DNA from: an uncultured Woeseiaceae bacterium
GTDB taxonomy: Bacteria > Pseudomonadota > Gammaproteobacteria > Steroidobacterales > Woeseiaceae
Direction: 5' to 3'
Length of the DNA stretch: 50,430 nucleotides
Assembly: GCA_947258565.1 (NCBI GenBank)
Contig: CAMYJB010000020.1
Location: 1-50,430 of the forward strand
The translations under genes and the position numbers were made by a program. This document shows positions 25,212 to 35,443 of the stretch, piece after piece. The notes under the pieces are model-generated. The model was not told where the DNA came from, did not search any database, and saw only the letters and a program-made list of their open reading frames with translations. Each line of letters begins with the position of its first letter. Position 1 is the stretch's first letter.

Positions 25212-26494
25212 CGGCGAAACAGTCGGCGATGATCGAGCGGCGGCGCAAGCTTCTGGGCTCGGCGTACAAGCTGTTCTACGACAACCCGGTGCACATTGTA
25301 AAAGGCGAGGGTGTCTGGCTTTACGACGCCGACGGCAGGAAGTACCTCGACATGTACAACAACGTACCGCATGTCGGGCATTGCCATCCGCACGTTGTCG
25401 AGGCGCTGACGAAACAGATCGCGACCCTCAATACGCACACGCGCTACCTGCACGAGAACATCCTCGAGTACGCGGAAAGGCTGACCGGCAAGTTCGAGGA
25501 CGAGCTCGATCTCGCGATGTTCTGCTGCACGGGCAGCGAAGCCAACGAACTCGCGATGCGTATCGCCCGGACGCACACGGGCGGCACCGGCTTCATCGCG
25601 ACGAGCTTTGCTTACCACGGCAACTCCAGGGCGACCTTCGAGATCACGACCTCGGACATTCCCGAGGACGAGCGGCCGGATTACATCGCGACGGCGCCGG
25701 TTCCTGATCCGTATCGTGGCCTGTACACGGGCCCCGATGCCGGCGAGAAGTACGCGGCGCACGTGCGCGAGGCGATCGAGACGCTCGAGCGCCGCGGCGT
25801 GAAACCCGCAGCGTTCATCATCGATACGATCGCATCATCCGGTGGCGTGGTCTCTCCACCGCCGGGCTATTTGTCGGCCGTGGCCGAAATCATCCGCGAC
25901 GCCGGCGCCCTGTTCATCGCCGACGAAGTTCAGCCGGGTTTCGGCCGCACGGGTCGGAACTTCTGGGGCTACCAGGCCGACGGCTTCGTGCCGGACATCG
26001 TGACGATGGGCAAGCCCATGGGCAACGGTCATCCCCTGGCCGGAATGGTCACGCGCAGCGGCATCGTCGAGGAATTCGCGGCGAAAGGGCGTTACTTCAA
26101 TACCTTCGGCGGCAACCCGGTCTCCTGCGCCGCCGGGCTCGCCGTCCTCGACGTGCTCGAGCAGGAAGAGCTGCAGCAGAACGCGCTCGATGTGGGCCAG
26201 TACCTCGTGGACGGGCTCTGGTCATTGGCGGAGCAGCACGAGGTCATCGGCGACGTGCGCGGCTCGGGGTTCTTCCTCGGCCTGGAACTCGTCGAGGACC
26301 GGGAGCGGAAGACGCCGGCGACAGCGCTGACGAAACGAGTCCTGAACGAGCTGCGAGAGCGCGGACTCCTGACCGGCCCCATCGGCCCGGATGCCAATAT
26401 CCTGAAGCTGCGTTGTCCCATGGTATTCACCCGGGAGAATGCGGATCAGGCGCTGGATACTATCGACCGGGCGCTCGCCGCCTGCCTCCACTGA
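25208..26494 (+). CDS. class III aminotransferase, amino-alcohol-phosphate phospho-lyase type
   Basis: 428 residues, fold type I PLP enzyme; the PLP lysine is K269 in TMGKPMGNGHP. The stretch NNVPHVGHCHPHVVEAL and LNTHTRYLHENILEYAERL is typical of the ethanolamine-phosphate / phosphohydroxylysine phospho-lyases (animal ETNPPL and PHYKPL). Such enzymes remove phosphate and ammonia together, giving an aldehyde. The GTG start overlaps the kinase stop; ATG 25229 is an alternative. Kinase plus phospho-lyase would turn an amino alcohol into an aldehyde that the cluster's aldehyde dehydrogenase could oxidise. Ordinary omega-transamination remains possible. Confidence 0.82.
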   Translation: MTAKQSAMIERRRKLLGSAYKLFYDNPVHIVKGEGVWLYDADGRKYLDMYNNVPHVGHCHPHVVEALTKQIATLNTHTRYLHENILEYAERLTGKFEDELDLAMFCCTGSEANELAMRIARTHTGGTGFIATSFAYHGNSRATFEITTSDIPEDERPDYIATAPVPDPYRGLYTGPDAGEKYAAHVREAIETLERRGVKPAAFIIDTIASSGGVVSPPPGYLSAVAEIIRDAGALFIADEVQPGFGRTGRNFWGYQADGFVPDIVTMGKPMGNGHPLAGMVTRSGIVEEFAAKGRYFNTFGGNPVSCAAGLAVLDVLEQEELQQNALDVGQYLVDGLWSLAEQHEVIGDVRGSGFFLGLELVEDRERKTPATALTKRVLNELRERGLLTGPIGPDANILKLRCPMVFTRENADQALDTIDRALAACLH

Positions 26495-26597
26495 ATTGGC
26501 GGGCTCGCGGCCACATTTCGTAGGCATAATCCCGAATTACCTGTCGGCATCCTCTGCCCAATATTGATAGCTGACACTCGGCACGCACAGGTGACGA

Positions 26598-29327
26598 TTG
26601 GCACCGGCCACGGTTGACAGACCAGGGCTCGGCGCCACGAACGCCGCGCCACAAACCGACGTCCGCGAATGGTTCGCGATGGACCTCGCGGCCGTGCTGG
26701 ACAGGCTTGGCGCCGTAACCGGCGGCCTCAGCGACCAGGAAGCGGCATCGAGGCTCGCGCACTACGGGCCCAACACGCTGCCGCGGCGGGAGCCGCCCAG
26801 CCTCGTCGAAATCATGCTGCGGCAATTCAGGAGCCCCCTGATCTACCTGCTGGGCATTGCCGCGGCCGTCTCCCTGATGATCGGCGAGGTGAAAGACGCC
26901 GCCTTCATCATGGGCGTGCTGCTCATCAATGCCGTCATCGGCACGATCCAGGAAGCGCGGGCCGAGAAGGCCAGCCAGGCGCTGCAGCAGCTGCTGCGCA
27001 TTCGCGCGGCCGTGCGCCGCAGCGACCGCGTGCTCGACGTCGACGCGGAAACGCTCGTGCCCGGCGACGTCGTGTACCTGGAGTCCGGCAACCGCGTGCC
27101 GGCGGATATCCGGCTGATTGCCGCGCACGGCCTCGAGGTGGACGAATCCCTGCTCACCGGCGAATCCCTGCCCGTTACCAAACTGGCCGACTGGTCCGGT
27201 GGACCGGGCACGCCACTCGCCGACCGCCTGAATATGCTCCACGCGGGTGCCATGGTTGCGCGCGGCCGCTGCCACGGCGCGGTGGTGGCAACCGGCGCGG
27301 ACAGCGCTATCGGCAGCCTCGCGCTGGACGTCATCCGGTCCGAGGGCGGCCGGCCGCCGCTCGTGGAGCGCATGGAGATGTTCACGCGGCGCATCGCGAT
27401 GGTCGTGCTGGTCGCCGCAGCAGGCATCGCCGTCATGGGCGTTGTCATGGGTCGCTATGCCATGACCGAAATGTTCATGTTCGGCGTCGCGCTCGCAGTG
27501 TCGGCGATCCCGGAGGGTCTGCCCGTCGCGCTCACCGTGGCGCTCGCCATCGGCACCACGCGCATGGCGCGGCGCGGCGTCATCGTGCGCCGGCTCGCGG
27601 CCGTCGAAGGCCTGGGTTCCTGCACGCTCATCGCAAGCGACAAGACGGGCACGCTCACCTGCAACGAGCTGACGGTGCAGCAGGTACGCTCACCGGACGG
27701 CAGCATCTACGCGGTAACCGGGCAGGGCTTCGAACCGGAAGGCCATTTCCAGAAAGACGGCCTGCCGATCGAGCCCGACCAGGCGGCCGCGCTCGCGGAC
27801 CTCGCGCGCTCGGTCACACTTTGCAACGAGGGGGAGCTGCTGCAGCGTGACGGCCGCTGGGCCTGGCACGGCGATCCAACCGACGTCGCGCTGCTGACGA
27901 TGGCCTACAAGCTCGGCTGGCGAAAGGAAGACACCGACGAGCTCCATCCGCAGGTGAACGATATCCCGTTCGAACCCGAGCGCCAGTTTGCGGCGACGTT
28001 CAATCGCCATGGCGATGACGTGCGTGTGCACGTGAAGGGCGCGCCCGAGCGGGTTCTCGATATGCTGGCGGACGGGCAGGATGCGGAGCGCCTGCTCGCG
28101 ATGGCCAGGGAGATGGCAGAAAACGGCTACCGCGTCCTCGCCGTCGCGTACGGCCCGGCGCCGGCCGACCTCGGCGCCTCCGATGCGCCACCAACGCCCG
28201 GCGAACTCACCTGCACGGGCCTCGTCGGCATGATCGACCCGCTACGCCCAGATGTGCGCGAGGCCGTTGCGGAGGCACGCGAAGCCGGCGTCGCGACGGT
28301 CATGGTTACCGGCGACCATCCGCTGACTGCACTTGCCATCTCGCGGAATCTCGGCCTGGCGAGCACTGCCGACGAGGTGGTAACCGGCGCCGATCTAAGT
28401 GCCACTGAGCCGGCGTCGCTGCCGGATCTCATCGCGCGCACCAAGGTGTTTGCGCGCGTCGCGCCGCACCAGAAACTGGAGATCGTCAACGCGGCTCGCG
28501 AAGCGGGGCATTTCGTGGCGGTCACGGGGGATGGCATCAACGACGCGCCGGCACTGCGCGCCGCCAATATCGGCGTGGCCATGGGCAAGTCGGGCACCGA
28601 CGTGGCGCGCGAGGCCGCCGAACTCGTCATCAGCGACGATCATTTCGGCACGATCACGGCCGGCATCGAAGAAGGCCGCATCGCCTACAACAACATCCGC
28701 AACGTGATCTACCTGCTGATTTCGACGGGCGCGGCAGAGGTCATCCTGGTCGCGCTTGCGCTCCTGTTCGGCTCGCCGATTCCGCTGCTTCCGGTGCAGC
28801 TGCTGTGGCTCAATCTCGTGACCAACGGCATCCAGGACGTTGCGCTCGCGTTCGAGCCGGGCGTGGGCGACGAGCGGCTGTCACCGCCGCGGCCGCCGCG
28901 CGAGTCGATCTTCAACCGGCTCATGATCGAGCGCACGCTCGTCGCTGCGGTGTTCATGGGCGTGGTCGGCTTCGGTCTGTTCCAGTGGTGCCTCGCCGCA
29001 GGCTGGTCCGAGGACGCTTCGCGCAATGCGTTGCTCATGCTCATGGTGCTGTTCGAGAATGTGCACCTGTTCAACTGCCGCTCGGAGACGCGCTCCGCAT
29101 TCGCGATGTCGCCGCTGCGTAGCCCGGTACTGATGATCGGCATGGTCGCGGCGTTCTCGATCCACGTCACGATGACCTACCTGCCGGTCGGCAACCTCCT
29201 GCTTTCGACACAGCCGGTCGACGCCACGTTATGGCTGCAGCTGCTGATGCTGAGCGTGCCGATACTACTTGTGATGGAGCTGCACAAGCTGTCGTGGTCA
29301 CTGCGGCACCGGCGGCCGCTCAGTTAG
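26598..29327 (+). CDS. P-type cation-transporting ATPase (P2A/SERCA-like)
   Basis: 909 residues with all P-type ATPase landmarks: TGES in the actuator domain, PEGLP at 305-309 in helix M4, the phosphorylated aspartate D348 in SDKTGTLT, a nucleotide-binding domain with KGAPERV, and [11 protein letters not shown] near 642. PEGLP is the calcium-pump-type M4 motif, so Ca2+ export is the first guess, though bacterial relatives can also move Mn2+ or Na+. The start is TTG at 26598, the first start codon after an in-frame stop, with AGGTG just upstream; the tryptophan-led N-terminal domain begins before ATG 26679, which rules that codon out. Its end overlaps convergent prfA by 8 bases. Confidence 0.88.
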   Translation: MAPATVDRPGLGATNAAPQTDVREWFAMDLAAVLDRLGAVTGGLSDQEAASRLAHYGPNTLPRREPPSLVEIMLRQFRSPLIYLLGIAAAVSLMIGEVKDAAFIMGVLLINAVIGTIQEARAEKASQALQQLLRIRAAVRRSDRVLDVDAETLVPGDVVYLESGNRVPADIRLIAAHGLEVDESLLTGESLPVTKLADWSGGPGTPLADRLNMLHAGAMVARGRCHGAVVATGADSAIGSLALDVIRSEGGRPPLVERMEMFTRRIAMVVLVAAAGIAVMGVVMGRYAMTEMFMFGVALAVSAIPEGLPVALTVALAIGTTRMARRGVIVRRLAAVEGLGSCTLIASDKTGTLTCNELTVQQVRSPDGSIYAVTGQGFEPEGHFQKDGLPIEPDQAAALADLARSVTLCNEGELLQRDGRWAWHGDPTDVALLTMAYKLGWRKEDTDELHPQVNDIPFEPERQFAATFNRHGDDVRVHVKGAPERVLDMLADGQDAERLLAMAREMAENGYRVLAVAYGPAPADLGASDAPPTPGELTCTGLVGMIDPLRPDVREAVAEAREAGVATVMVTGDHPLTALAISRNLGLASTADEVVTGADLSATEPASLPDLIARTKVFARVAPHQKLEIVNAAREAGHFVAVTGDGINDAPALRAANIGVAMGKSGTDVAREAAELVISDDHFGTITAGIEEGRIAYNNIRNVIYLLISTGAAEVILVALALLFGSPIPLLPVQLLWLNLVTNGIQDVALAFEPGVGDERLSPPRPPRESIFNRLMIERTLVAAVFMGVVGFGLFQWCLAAGWSEDASRNALLMLMVLFENVHLFNCRSETRSAFAMSPLRSPVLMIGMVAAFSIHVTMTYLPVGNLLLSTQPVDATLWLQLLMLSVPILLVMELHKLSWSLRHRRPLS

Positions 29328-30402
29328 CGATCGCGGCGAGCTGGTCGGCCTGGTACTCGTTGACGAGCGGCTGGATGACCTGGTCCAGCCCGCCCTCGAG
29401 GATCTCGTCGAGCTTGTAGAGGGTCAGGTTGATGCGGTGATCCGTGACGCGTCCCTGTGGGTAGTTGTACGTGCGGATGCGCTCGGAACGATCGCCGGAG
29501 CCGACGAGCAGTTTGCGCTGCTCGGCCTGTTCGGTCTGTTGCTCGGCGATCTTCGCATCCAGCAGGCGTGCCTGCAGCAGCGACATGGCGCGGGCGCGGT
29601 TCTTGTGCTGCGAGCGCTCGTCCTGGCACTCGACGACGATACCGGTGGGCAGGTGCGTGAGGCGCACCGCCGAGTCGGTTTTGTTGACGTGCTGCCCGCC
29701 TGCGCCCGAGGCGCGGTAGGTATCGACGCGCAGGTCGGCCGGATTGATTTCCTCGGCCTCGACGTCGTCGACCTCGGGCAGCACGGCGACCGTGCAGGCC
29801 GAGGTGTGGATGCGGCCCTGCGACTCCGTGGCGGGTACGCGCTGTACGCGATGCGCGCCGGACTCGAATTTGAGGGCGGCGTAGATGCCGCTGCCCGTGA
29901 TGCGGCTGATGATTTCCTTGTAGCCGCCGTGCTCGCCTTCGCGCGCACCGAGTATCTCGACGGACCAGCCCATGGACTCCGCGTATTTCGAATACATGCG
30001 AAACAGGTCGCCCGCGAATATCGCGGCCTCGTCGCCGCCGGTGCCGGCGCGAATCTCGAGGTAGACGTTGCTCTCGTCGTGCGGGTCCGGCGGGATCAGG
30101 GCTTTCTGCAGTTCCAGCTCGAGTGCGTCATGGCGCTCCTTTAGAGTGCTAAGCTCTTCCTCGCCCATCTGCCGCACCTCGTCGTCCTTGTCGGCCGCCA
30201 TCTCCTCGGCGGCGGCGATATCCTGGTCGATCGATTCGAAGTCGGAAAAGAGCTTCACGATCGGCTCTACGCGCGAATACTCCTTCGACAGGTCGCGGAA
30301 CCGGTTCTGGTCGCCGATTACCTCGGGATCGGCCAGCAGCCCGGCGAGCTCCTCGAAGCGGTCGCGGACCGACTCCAGCTTGTGCCGTATCGATTCCTTC
30401 AT
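29320..30402 (-). CDS. prfA: peptide chain release factor 1
   Basis: 360 residues, the standard RF1 length. GGQ at about 235-237 triggers peptidyl-tRNA hydrolysis, and the codon-reading VPATESQGR segment carries the PAT tripeptide that marks RF1 (UAA/UAG) rather than RF2. It lies 10 bases downstream of hemA, the usual gammaproteobacterial order. The prmC methyltransferase gene that often follows is absent here; a P-type ATPase converges instead. Confidence 0.97.
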   Translation of the reverse strand: MKESIRHKLESVRDRFEELAGLLADPEVIGDQNRFRDLSKEYSRVEPIVKLFSDFESIDQDIAAAEEMAADKDDEVRQMGEEELSTLKERHDALELELQKALIPPDPHDESNVYLEIRAGTGGDEAAIFAGDLFRMYSKYAESMGWSVEILGAREGEHGGYKEIISRITGSGIYAALKFESGAHRVQRVPATESQGRIHTSACTVAVLPEVDDVEAEEINPADLRVDTYRASGAGGQHVNKTDSAVRLTHLPTGIVVECQDERSQHKNRARAMSLLQARLLDAKIAEQQTEQAEQRKLLVGSGDRSERIRTYNYPQGRVTDHRINLTLYKLDEILEGGLDQVIQPLVNEYQADQLAAIAN

Positions 30403-30412
30403 GGGTGGCAGC

Positions 30413-31666
30413 TTACTCTTCTTCGAGGCCGAACAGTGCCCGGGCCGCCGCGATGATCTCGGTGTCGGAGTTTTCGCCCGCTTCGCGAAGTTTCACGCTC
30501 GGATTGTGCAACAACTTCTTCATGAGCGCCGCGGTCGCGTATTCGAGCACCTCCTGCCCGTCCGCGCCCTTGGCCAGGCGTTTCTGCGCCTGCTTCAGTA
30601 TATCGCCGCGGACAGAGTTCGCGTTCTCGCGCAGTGCCGTGATGAGCGGGGCAACCTGCTTGGCGCGTTCCATGTTGAGGTAGCGCGAGATCTCCTCGTC
30701 GAGGATGCGGTTGGCATCCTGGGCTGCTGCTTCACGGTTGCCCTGGCCCTCGAGGACGACCTTGTTCAGGTCGTCGATGGTGTACAGGTAGACGTCATCC
30801 AGCGTGCTGATCTCGGCCTCGATGTCGCGCGGCACCGCGATGTCAACGGCGAAGATCGGCTTGCGCCGGCGTGCCTTGATGGCGGCTTCCATCTGCGGCA
30901 ACGTCACCACCGCCGTCGGGCTGGCCGTGGAACTGATCAGGATATCGGCCTCGGGAAGGGTGCCGTCGAGGTCCGATAGCGCCAGCCCGAAGCCCCCGAA
31001 CTGGTTGGCCAGGTCGTGCGCGCGCGACAGGTTGCGATTCGCCACGAACAGGCGGCCGATTTCCTTGCGCTTGAGGTGTTTCGCGACGAGCTCGATCGTG
31101 ACGCCGGCCCCGACGAGGAGTGCCGTGTGCTTGCTGAAATCGGAAAAGAACTGCTGCGCCAGGGTTACGGCCGCGTAGGCGACGGAGACCGGGCTCGAGC
31201 CGATTTCGGTATCGGTACGCACCTTTTTTGCGACGGAGAAGGTGTGCTGGAACAGCTGCGAGAGCCGTTTGCCGACGGTCCCCGCATCTTCGGCGTCACG
31301 GTAGGCATCCTTGAGCTGGCCGAGGATTTGCGGCTCGCCGAGCACCATCGAGTCCAGCCCGCACGCGACCCTGAAGATGTGACGCAGGGCGGCGTCGTCG
31401 TCGAGCTCGAACAGGGTGCTCGCGAACGAGGGGTCCAGGTTGTGCGCATCGTGCAGCCAGTCCTGCAGGCGCCGCCGGCCCTCGTTGTCCGCCACGACGT
31501 AGAACTCGGTGCGATTGCAGGTCGACAGCAGGACAGCCTCGTCCACGCCCTGGATGTCGCGTACGGCCTGCAGCGCGCCGGGGATTTGCTCCCCAGCGAA
31601 TACGACCTGCTCGCGAATTTCGACAGGTGCCGTGTTATGGTTCAGCCCGAGTATTTTGAGCGGCAT
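30413..31666 (-). CDS. hemA: glutamyl-tRNA reductase
   Basis: 417 residues. It reduces glutamyl-tRNA(Glu) to glutamate-1-semialdehyde, the first committed step of tetrapyrrole synthesis. The active-site cysteine is C50 in STCNRTEFY. The [13 protein letters not shown] start and the central NADPH domain with VGAGVT are all typical. Divergent from the TPR gene at 31814 and followed by prfA. Haem demand in this genome, with octahaem and other c-type cytochromes nearby, fits but gives no specific link. Confidence 0.97.
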   Translation of the reverse strand: MPLKILGLNHNTAPVEIREQVVFAGEQIPGALQAVRDIQGVDEAVLLSTCNRTEFYVVADNEGRRRLQDWLHDAHNLDPSFASTLFELDDDAALRHIFRVACGLDSMVLGEPQILGQLKDAYRDAEDAGTVGKRLSQLFQHTFSVAKKVRTDTEIGSSPVSVAYAAVTLAQQFFSDFSKHTALLVGAGVTIELVAKHLKRKEIGRLFVANRNLSRAHDLANQFGGFGLALSDLDGTLPEADILISSTASPTAVVTLPQMEAAIKARRRKPIFAVDIAVPRDIEAEISTLDDVYLYTIDDLNKVVLEGQGNREAAAQDANRILDEEISRYLNMERAKQVAPLITALRENANSVRGDILKQAQKRLAKGADGQEVLEYATAALMKKLLHNPSVKLREAGENSDTEIIAAARALFGLEEE

Positions 31667-31813
31667 ATCAGATTAAGGTACGGCACCGGTCCGGTACCGG
31701 GAGGAATTCGTCCACTGGGTACGTATCATAAGCGAACTGAAGGCACAGTTCCTTGTCTGTGTTACGCATACACCGCATTATCGCGGCTGAGCCAGTGACG
31801 CGGCCGCGATGGG

Positions 31814-33514
31814 ATGACCAGACACACACCAATGCTTCGAAACCGACGATTGCTGTCCGCCCTGTGGGCCGTGACGGCACTAACCCTGTTTTGCCCTCAT
31901 GCCTTCGCCGACGACGAGGAGAAGCGCAGCGATGCGGCGGCCCACCTGCTGCAGGCCGAGCTGGCGCTGCAGGGCAGTGAGTACCTCGAAGCCGCTCAGG
32001 AGTATCGCAAGGCGGCCCAGATCAGCGACAGCGTGGATGTGGCCCGCCAGGCGACGCGCGTCGGCTACAGCTTCGGCTTCAATGACGAGGCGCTACTGGC
32101 GGCGCGGCGCTGGCTGGAGCTGGACGAGGAAAGCGACGAAGCGCTGCTCTACGTCGCGCAATTGCAGCTGCGCCTCGGCGACCTGCGCAAGGCCCGGCGC
32201 AACCTGAAGAAGCTGATCGGGCGTGGCGACGAGGGAGCCGAGAGCCGACTGTTGTCGCTGGTGCAGGTCCTGTCCCAGGAGGACCCGAAAGACGCCGACA
32301 AGGTGATGCGCTGGCTCGCCAAGCCTTACAAGGACTCGGCATACGCGCAGTATGCGACGGCCGTCATGGCGATGCAGGCCGGCGATACCGACTATGCCGA
32401 GGAACGCGCCCAGCGCGCCATCGAGCTCGATCCCGAGTGGACCAAGGCGAAACTCCTGTATGCGCGCACGATGCTGATCGCGGGCCGGCAGGACGAGGCG
32501 ATCGAATACACCGCGCGCCTCATCGGCGACGACCCCGACCCGGACCCGGATGCGCGCATGGAACTGGCGCTGATGATGATGACGGCGGGGAAAGATGACG
32601 ATGCGCTGAGCCAGATCAACCAGATACTGCTCGAGCAGCCGTCGCGCGCCGATGCGCTACGCATGATGGCCATCATCAACTTCCGGCTCGAAAACCTCGA
32701 CGCTGCCTGGGCAGATTTCCAGGACCTGCTGGCGAGCGGCCGCTTCACCATGGACGCGCTCTATTACCTCGCACGCATCGCGGACTTTCGGGAAGAGCAT
32801 GAACGTGCGGCCCGTCTTTACTCACAGGTCAGGTCGGGCCCGAATGCCGTCGTTTCGCAGCGTCGCGCCAGCGCGCTGATCGCTTACGAGTTGGAGGATC
32901 CGCAGAAAGCGCTGCAGGACCTCGAGGAATTCGGCAACAACAGTCCGAGCCACGCGATCGACATGGTGTTTGCCCGGGCGCAGCTGCTGGCATCGCTGGA
33001 GCGCTACGACGAGGCGCTCGATTTTTACGACAAGTACGTCATGTACCGGCCCGACGACGAGTCCGCGCTGCTGGGTCGTGCCGAGCTGTTGCTCCGCATG
33101 GACCGGCTGGATGACGCGGTCGAGCAGTATCGCGCCGCGGCAAAACGCTGGCCGGAAAGTGCCATGTCACTGAATGCGCTCGGTTACACGCTGGCGGATC
33201 GCACGGACGACTACAAAGAGGCCGAGAAGCTGATACGCAAGGCACTCGAATACGACCCGGACAGCCCGGCCATCATCGACAGCCTCGGCTGGGTGCTGTT
33301 CAAGCGCGGCAACTACGAAGCGGCTCTGGTCGAACTCGAGCGTGCCTACGAAAAGCTCGACGACCACGAGGTCGCCGCGCATATCGTCGAGGTACTGGTT
33401 GCGCTGGAGCGGCGCGACGACGCGCTCGAGGTGCTCGAGGACGCCGAGAGCCGGCATACGGACAGCGAACTGCTGCAAGATGTCAGAAACCGCCTGTTCC
33501 CGGACGCCGATTAG
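31814..33514 (+). CDS. exported TPR-repeat protein upstream of lolB
   Basis: 566 residues with a signal peptide (about 1-32, ending PHAFA) followed by tetratricopeptide repeats through almost the whole length, clearest around 455-545 (MSLNALGYTLADRTDDYKEA onward). A TPR protein in this position, divergent from hemA and just before lolB, is common in Gammaproteobacteria and is probably a periplasmic or envelope-assembly scaffold; no reaction can be assigned. ATG 31814 or ATG 31832 could be the start; both leave an intact signal peptide. The 3' end overlaps lolB by 35 bases. Confidence 0.85.
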   Translation: MTRHTPMLRNRRLLSALWAVTALTLFCPHAFADDEEKRSDAAAHLLQAELALQGSEYLEAAQEYRKAAQISDSVDVARQATRVGYSFGFNDEALLAARRWLELDEESDEALLYVAQLQLRLGDLRKARRNLKKLIGRGDEGAESRLLSLVQVLSQEDPKDADKVMRWLAKPYKDSAYAQYATAVMAMQAGDTDYAEERAQRAIELDPEWTKAKLLYARTMLIAGRQDEAIEYTARLIGDDPDPDPDARMELALMMMTAGKDDDALSQINQILLEQPSRADALRMMAIINFRLENLDAAWADFQDLLASGRFTMDALYYLARIADFREEHERAARLYSQVRSGPNAVVSQRRASALIAYELEDPQKALQDLEEFGNNSPSHAIDMVFARAQLLASLERYDEALDFYDKYVMYRPDDESALLGRAELLLRMDRLDDAVEQYRAAAKRWPESAMSLNALGYTLADRTDDYKEAEKLIRKALEYDPDSPAIIDSLGWVLFKRGNYEAALVELERAYEKLDDHEVAAHIVEVLVALERRDDALEVLEDAESRHTDSELLQDVRNRLFPDAD

Positions 33515-34124
33515 CGCACGACTGACCGGCCTTGCAATGCTGGCGGCGCTGTCGCTGACGGCGGGCTGCGCGACCCGCGAGCGCCTCGATCTCCCCGATC
33601 TCGGCGGCTGGGACAGCCGCCAGTCCCTGCTCGCCCAGCTCGACGAGTGGGCATTCAATGGACGTATCGGCGTCGCCGCCGGCGACGACGGCTTCAGCGG
33701 ATCATTGCGCTGGACCCAGGATGGCGACGATTTCGAGGCGACGCTCAGCGGCCCGCTCGGCATCGGTACCGTGCGTCTCGAAGGCAACGGCAGCTGGGTA
33801 CAGCTGACCGACAAGGACGGCAACCGGACCGTGCTGGAGGACGCGGAACGCGACCTCTACCTGCGGTACGGCTGGACCCTGCCGGTGCGGAGCCTGCGCT
33901 ACTGGGCGCTCGGCATCCCCGACCCGGCGTTGCCGGCGGAGACCGAGCTCGGCAGTGACGGGCAGCTCCAGAGCCTGACCCAGGGCGGCTGGCAGGTCGA
34001 CATCACGCGCTACGGCGAGGGCGGTGGCCAGCCGATGCCGACCCGCCTGCGGGCAGCGAGCGAGCAGGCACGCGTCAAGCTCGCGATACACAAATGGTCA
34101 TTTTTTGACCAACCCGGCCGTTGA
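33480..34124 (+). CDS. lolB: outer-membrane lipoprotein receptor LolB
   Basis: 214 residues: a lipoprotein signal peptide with lipobox LTAGC (C30) and a beta-sandwich domain with FNGRIGVAAGDDGFSGSLRW, shortened here to FNGRIGV and GSLRW, typical of LolB. It accepts lipoproteins from LolA and inserts them into the outer membrane. ATG 33480 is the start that gives a signal peptide of normal length. Upstream in-frame codons belong to the overlapping TPR gene. In most Gammaproteobacteria ispE follows directly; here only about 75 bases separate lolB from tRNA-Gln. Confidence 0.92.
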   Translation: MSETACSRTPISARLTGLAMLAALSLTAGCATRERLDLPDLGGWDSRQSLLAQLDEWAFNGRIGVAAGDDGFSGSLRWTQDGDDFEATLSGPLGIGTVRLEGNGSWVQLTDKDGNRTVLEDAERDLYLRYGWTLPVRSLRYWALGIPDPALPAETELGSDGQLQSLTQGGWQVDITRYGEGGGQPMPTRLRAASEQARVKLAIHKWSFFDQPGR

Positions 34125-34136
34125 TACGGGGCCTCG

Positions 34137-34165
34137 TTGACACCTCCGGGACGTCGCCTCACAAT
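34137..34165 (+). promoter_or_regulatory. sigma-70 promoter for tRNA-Gln and prs
   Basis: A perfect -35 TTGACA (34137-34142), a 17-base spacer and CACAAT (34160-34165) as -10. Transcription would start about 30 bases before the tRNA. Confidence 0.55.
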
Positions 34166-34199
34166 TCGCACGGGCAAGCTGATACGACCGATAAATAAT

Positions 34200-34274
34200 T
34201 GGGGCGTAGCCAAGTGGTAAGGCAACGGGTTTTGATCCCGTGATTCGCAGGTTCGAGTCCTGCCGCCCCAGCCA
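34200..34274 (+). tRNA. tRNA-Gln (anticodon TTG)
   Basis: A complete cloverleaf of 75 bases with encoded CCA. Acceptor strands TGGGGCG and CGCCCCA pair apart from the usual terminal U-A of tRNA-Gln; D arm GCC...GGC; anticodon stem ACGGG/CCCGT with loop TTTTGAT, anticodon TTG at 34232-34234; T arm GCAGG TTCGAGT CCTGC. The place between lolB and prs is the usual one for this tRNA in Gammaproteobacteria. Confidence 0.97.
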
Positions 34275-34297
34275 TTAAAAGCACAGAGGGGATCGTC

Positions 34298-35251
34298 GTG
34301 GATATTGCAACTATGGCCGTGTTTACGGGCAACGCGCACCCGAAACTGGCCCACGACATCGCGCGCTGCCTCATGGTGCCGCTGGCGCGCGCCCACGTCG
34401 GCCGCTTCTCGGACGGCGAGATCAACGTCGAGATCCTCGAAAACATCCGCGGCCGCGAGACTTTCATCATCCAGCCGACCTGCCCGCCGGCTTCCGAAAA
34501 CCTCATGGAGCTGCTGGTCATGGCGGACGCCGCCAAGCGGGCCTCGGCGTCGCGCATCACGGCCGTGATCCCGTATTACGGCTTCGCTCGCCAGGACCGG
34601 CGGCCGCGTGCCGCGCGCGTGCCGATTACCGCGAAGCTTGTCGCGAAACTCATCGGCGCCGCCGGCGTCGATCGCGTGCTGACGGTCGACCTGCACGCCG
34701 ACCAGATCCAGGGCTTCTTCGATATCGCGGTCGACAACGTGTATGCCTCGCCGGTGCTGCTCGGTGACGTGTGGAAGCACGGCTACCCGGACATGGTGGT
34801 GGTCTCGCCCGACGTCGGTGGCGTGGTCCGCGCCCGGGCACTCGCCAAGCGCCTGGACGATGCCGACCTCGTCATCATCGACAAACGCCGCGCACGGGCC
34901 AACCAGTCCGAGGTCATGAACATCATCGGCGAGGTCGAAGGCAAGAACTGCATCATGATGGACGACATGGTGGACACCGCCGGCACGCTCTGCCAGGCAG
35001 CCGCCGTGCTCAAGGATCGGGGCGCGAAAAGCGTGCATGCCTATATCACCCACGCTGTTCTCTCCGGCCCGGCCGTGTCGCGCATTGCCGAGTCCGCACT
35101 CGACGGCCTCGTCGTCACCGACACCATCCCGCTGAGCGAGGAGGCGCAGGCGTGCAAGAAGATCCGCCAGCTGTCGACGGCGGAGCTGCTCGCCGAAACG
35201 ATGCGGCGCATATCGGACGAGGAGTCTGTTTCGTCGCTGTACGTCGACTGA
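34298..35251 (+). CDS. prs: ribose-phosphate pyrophosphokinase
   Basis: 317 residues. It makes PRPP from ribose 5-phosphate and ATP. The flexible-loop and metal-site segments [11 protein letters not shown] and the PRPP-binding [11 protein letters not shown] are intact. GTG 34298 is taken as start because GAGGGG lies about six bases upstream; ATG 34313 is an alternative that shortens the protein by five residues. The tRNA lies 23 bases upstream, so both are probably on one transcript. Confidence 0.95.
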   Translation: MDIATMAVFTGNAHPKLAHDIARCLMVPLARAHVGRFSDGEINVEILENIRGRETFIIQPTCPPASENLMELLVMADAAKRASASRITAVIPYYGFARQDRRPRAARVPITAKLVAKLIGAAGVDRVLTVDLHADQIQGFFDIAVDNVYASPVLLGDVWKHGYPDMVVVSPDVGGVVRARALAKRLDDADLVIIDKRRARANQSEVMNIIGEVEGKNCIMMDDMVDTAGTLCQAAAVLKDRGAKSVHAYITHAVLSGPAVSRIAESALDGLVVTDTIPLSEEAQACKKIRQLSTAELLAETMRRISDEESVSSLYVD

Positions 35252-35295
35252 CTGTTGCGGCAGACCAGAGGGTTGGTTCTCTCCCTCATGGTTGA

Positions 35296-35361
35296 CCAGC
35301 GAAGTCCTGTCGCTGGCCCTTCGGGCGCGCAAGCGCGTCCAAATTCGCTCCCGGCGAATTT
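35296..35361. repeat. train of four adjacent perfect hairpins
   Basis: In the gap between prs and the ornithine cyclodeaminase homologue: CCAGCGA/TCGCTGG (35296-35316), CCC/GGG (35317-35325), CGCGC/GCGCG (35326-35337) and AAATTCGC/GCGAATTT (35341-35361), placed end to end. No T-run follows. A comparable train lies at 45048-45109. They look like a repetitive palindromic element, though only one copy of this sequence is in the window. Confidence 0.5.
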
Positions 35362-35443
35362 GTCGCCACGCTGCGCGCGGCTGCGCTTTACTTCGGTCGG
35401 GAAACAACCCGCCCGGCCTGCGGGGGTTCGCTAGAATACACGA

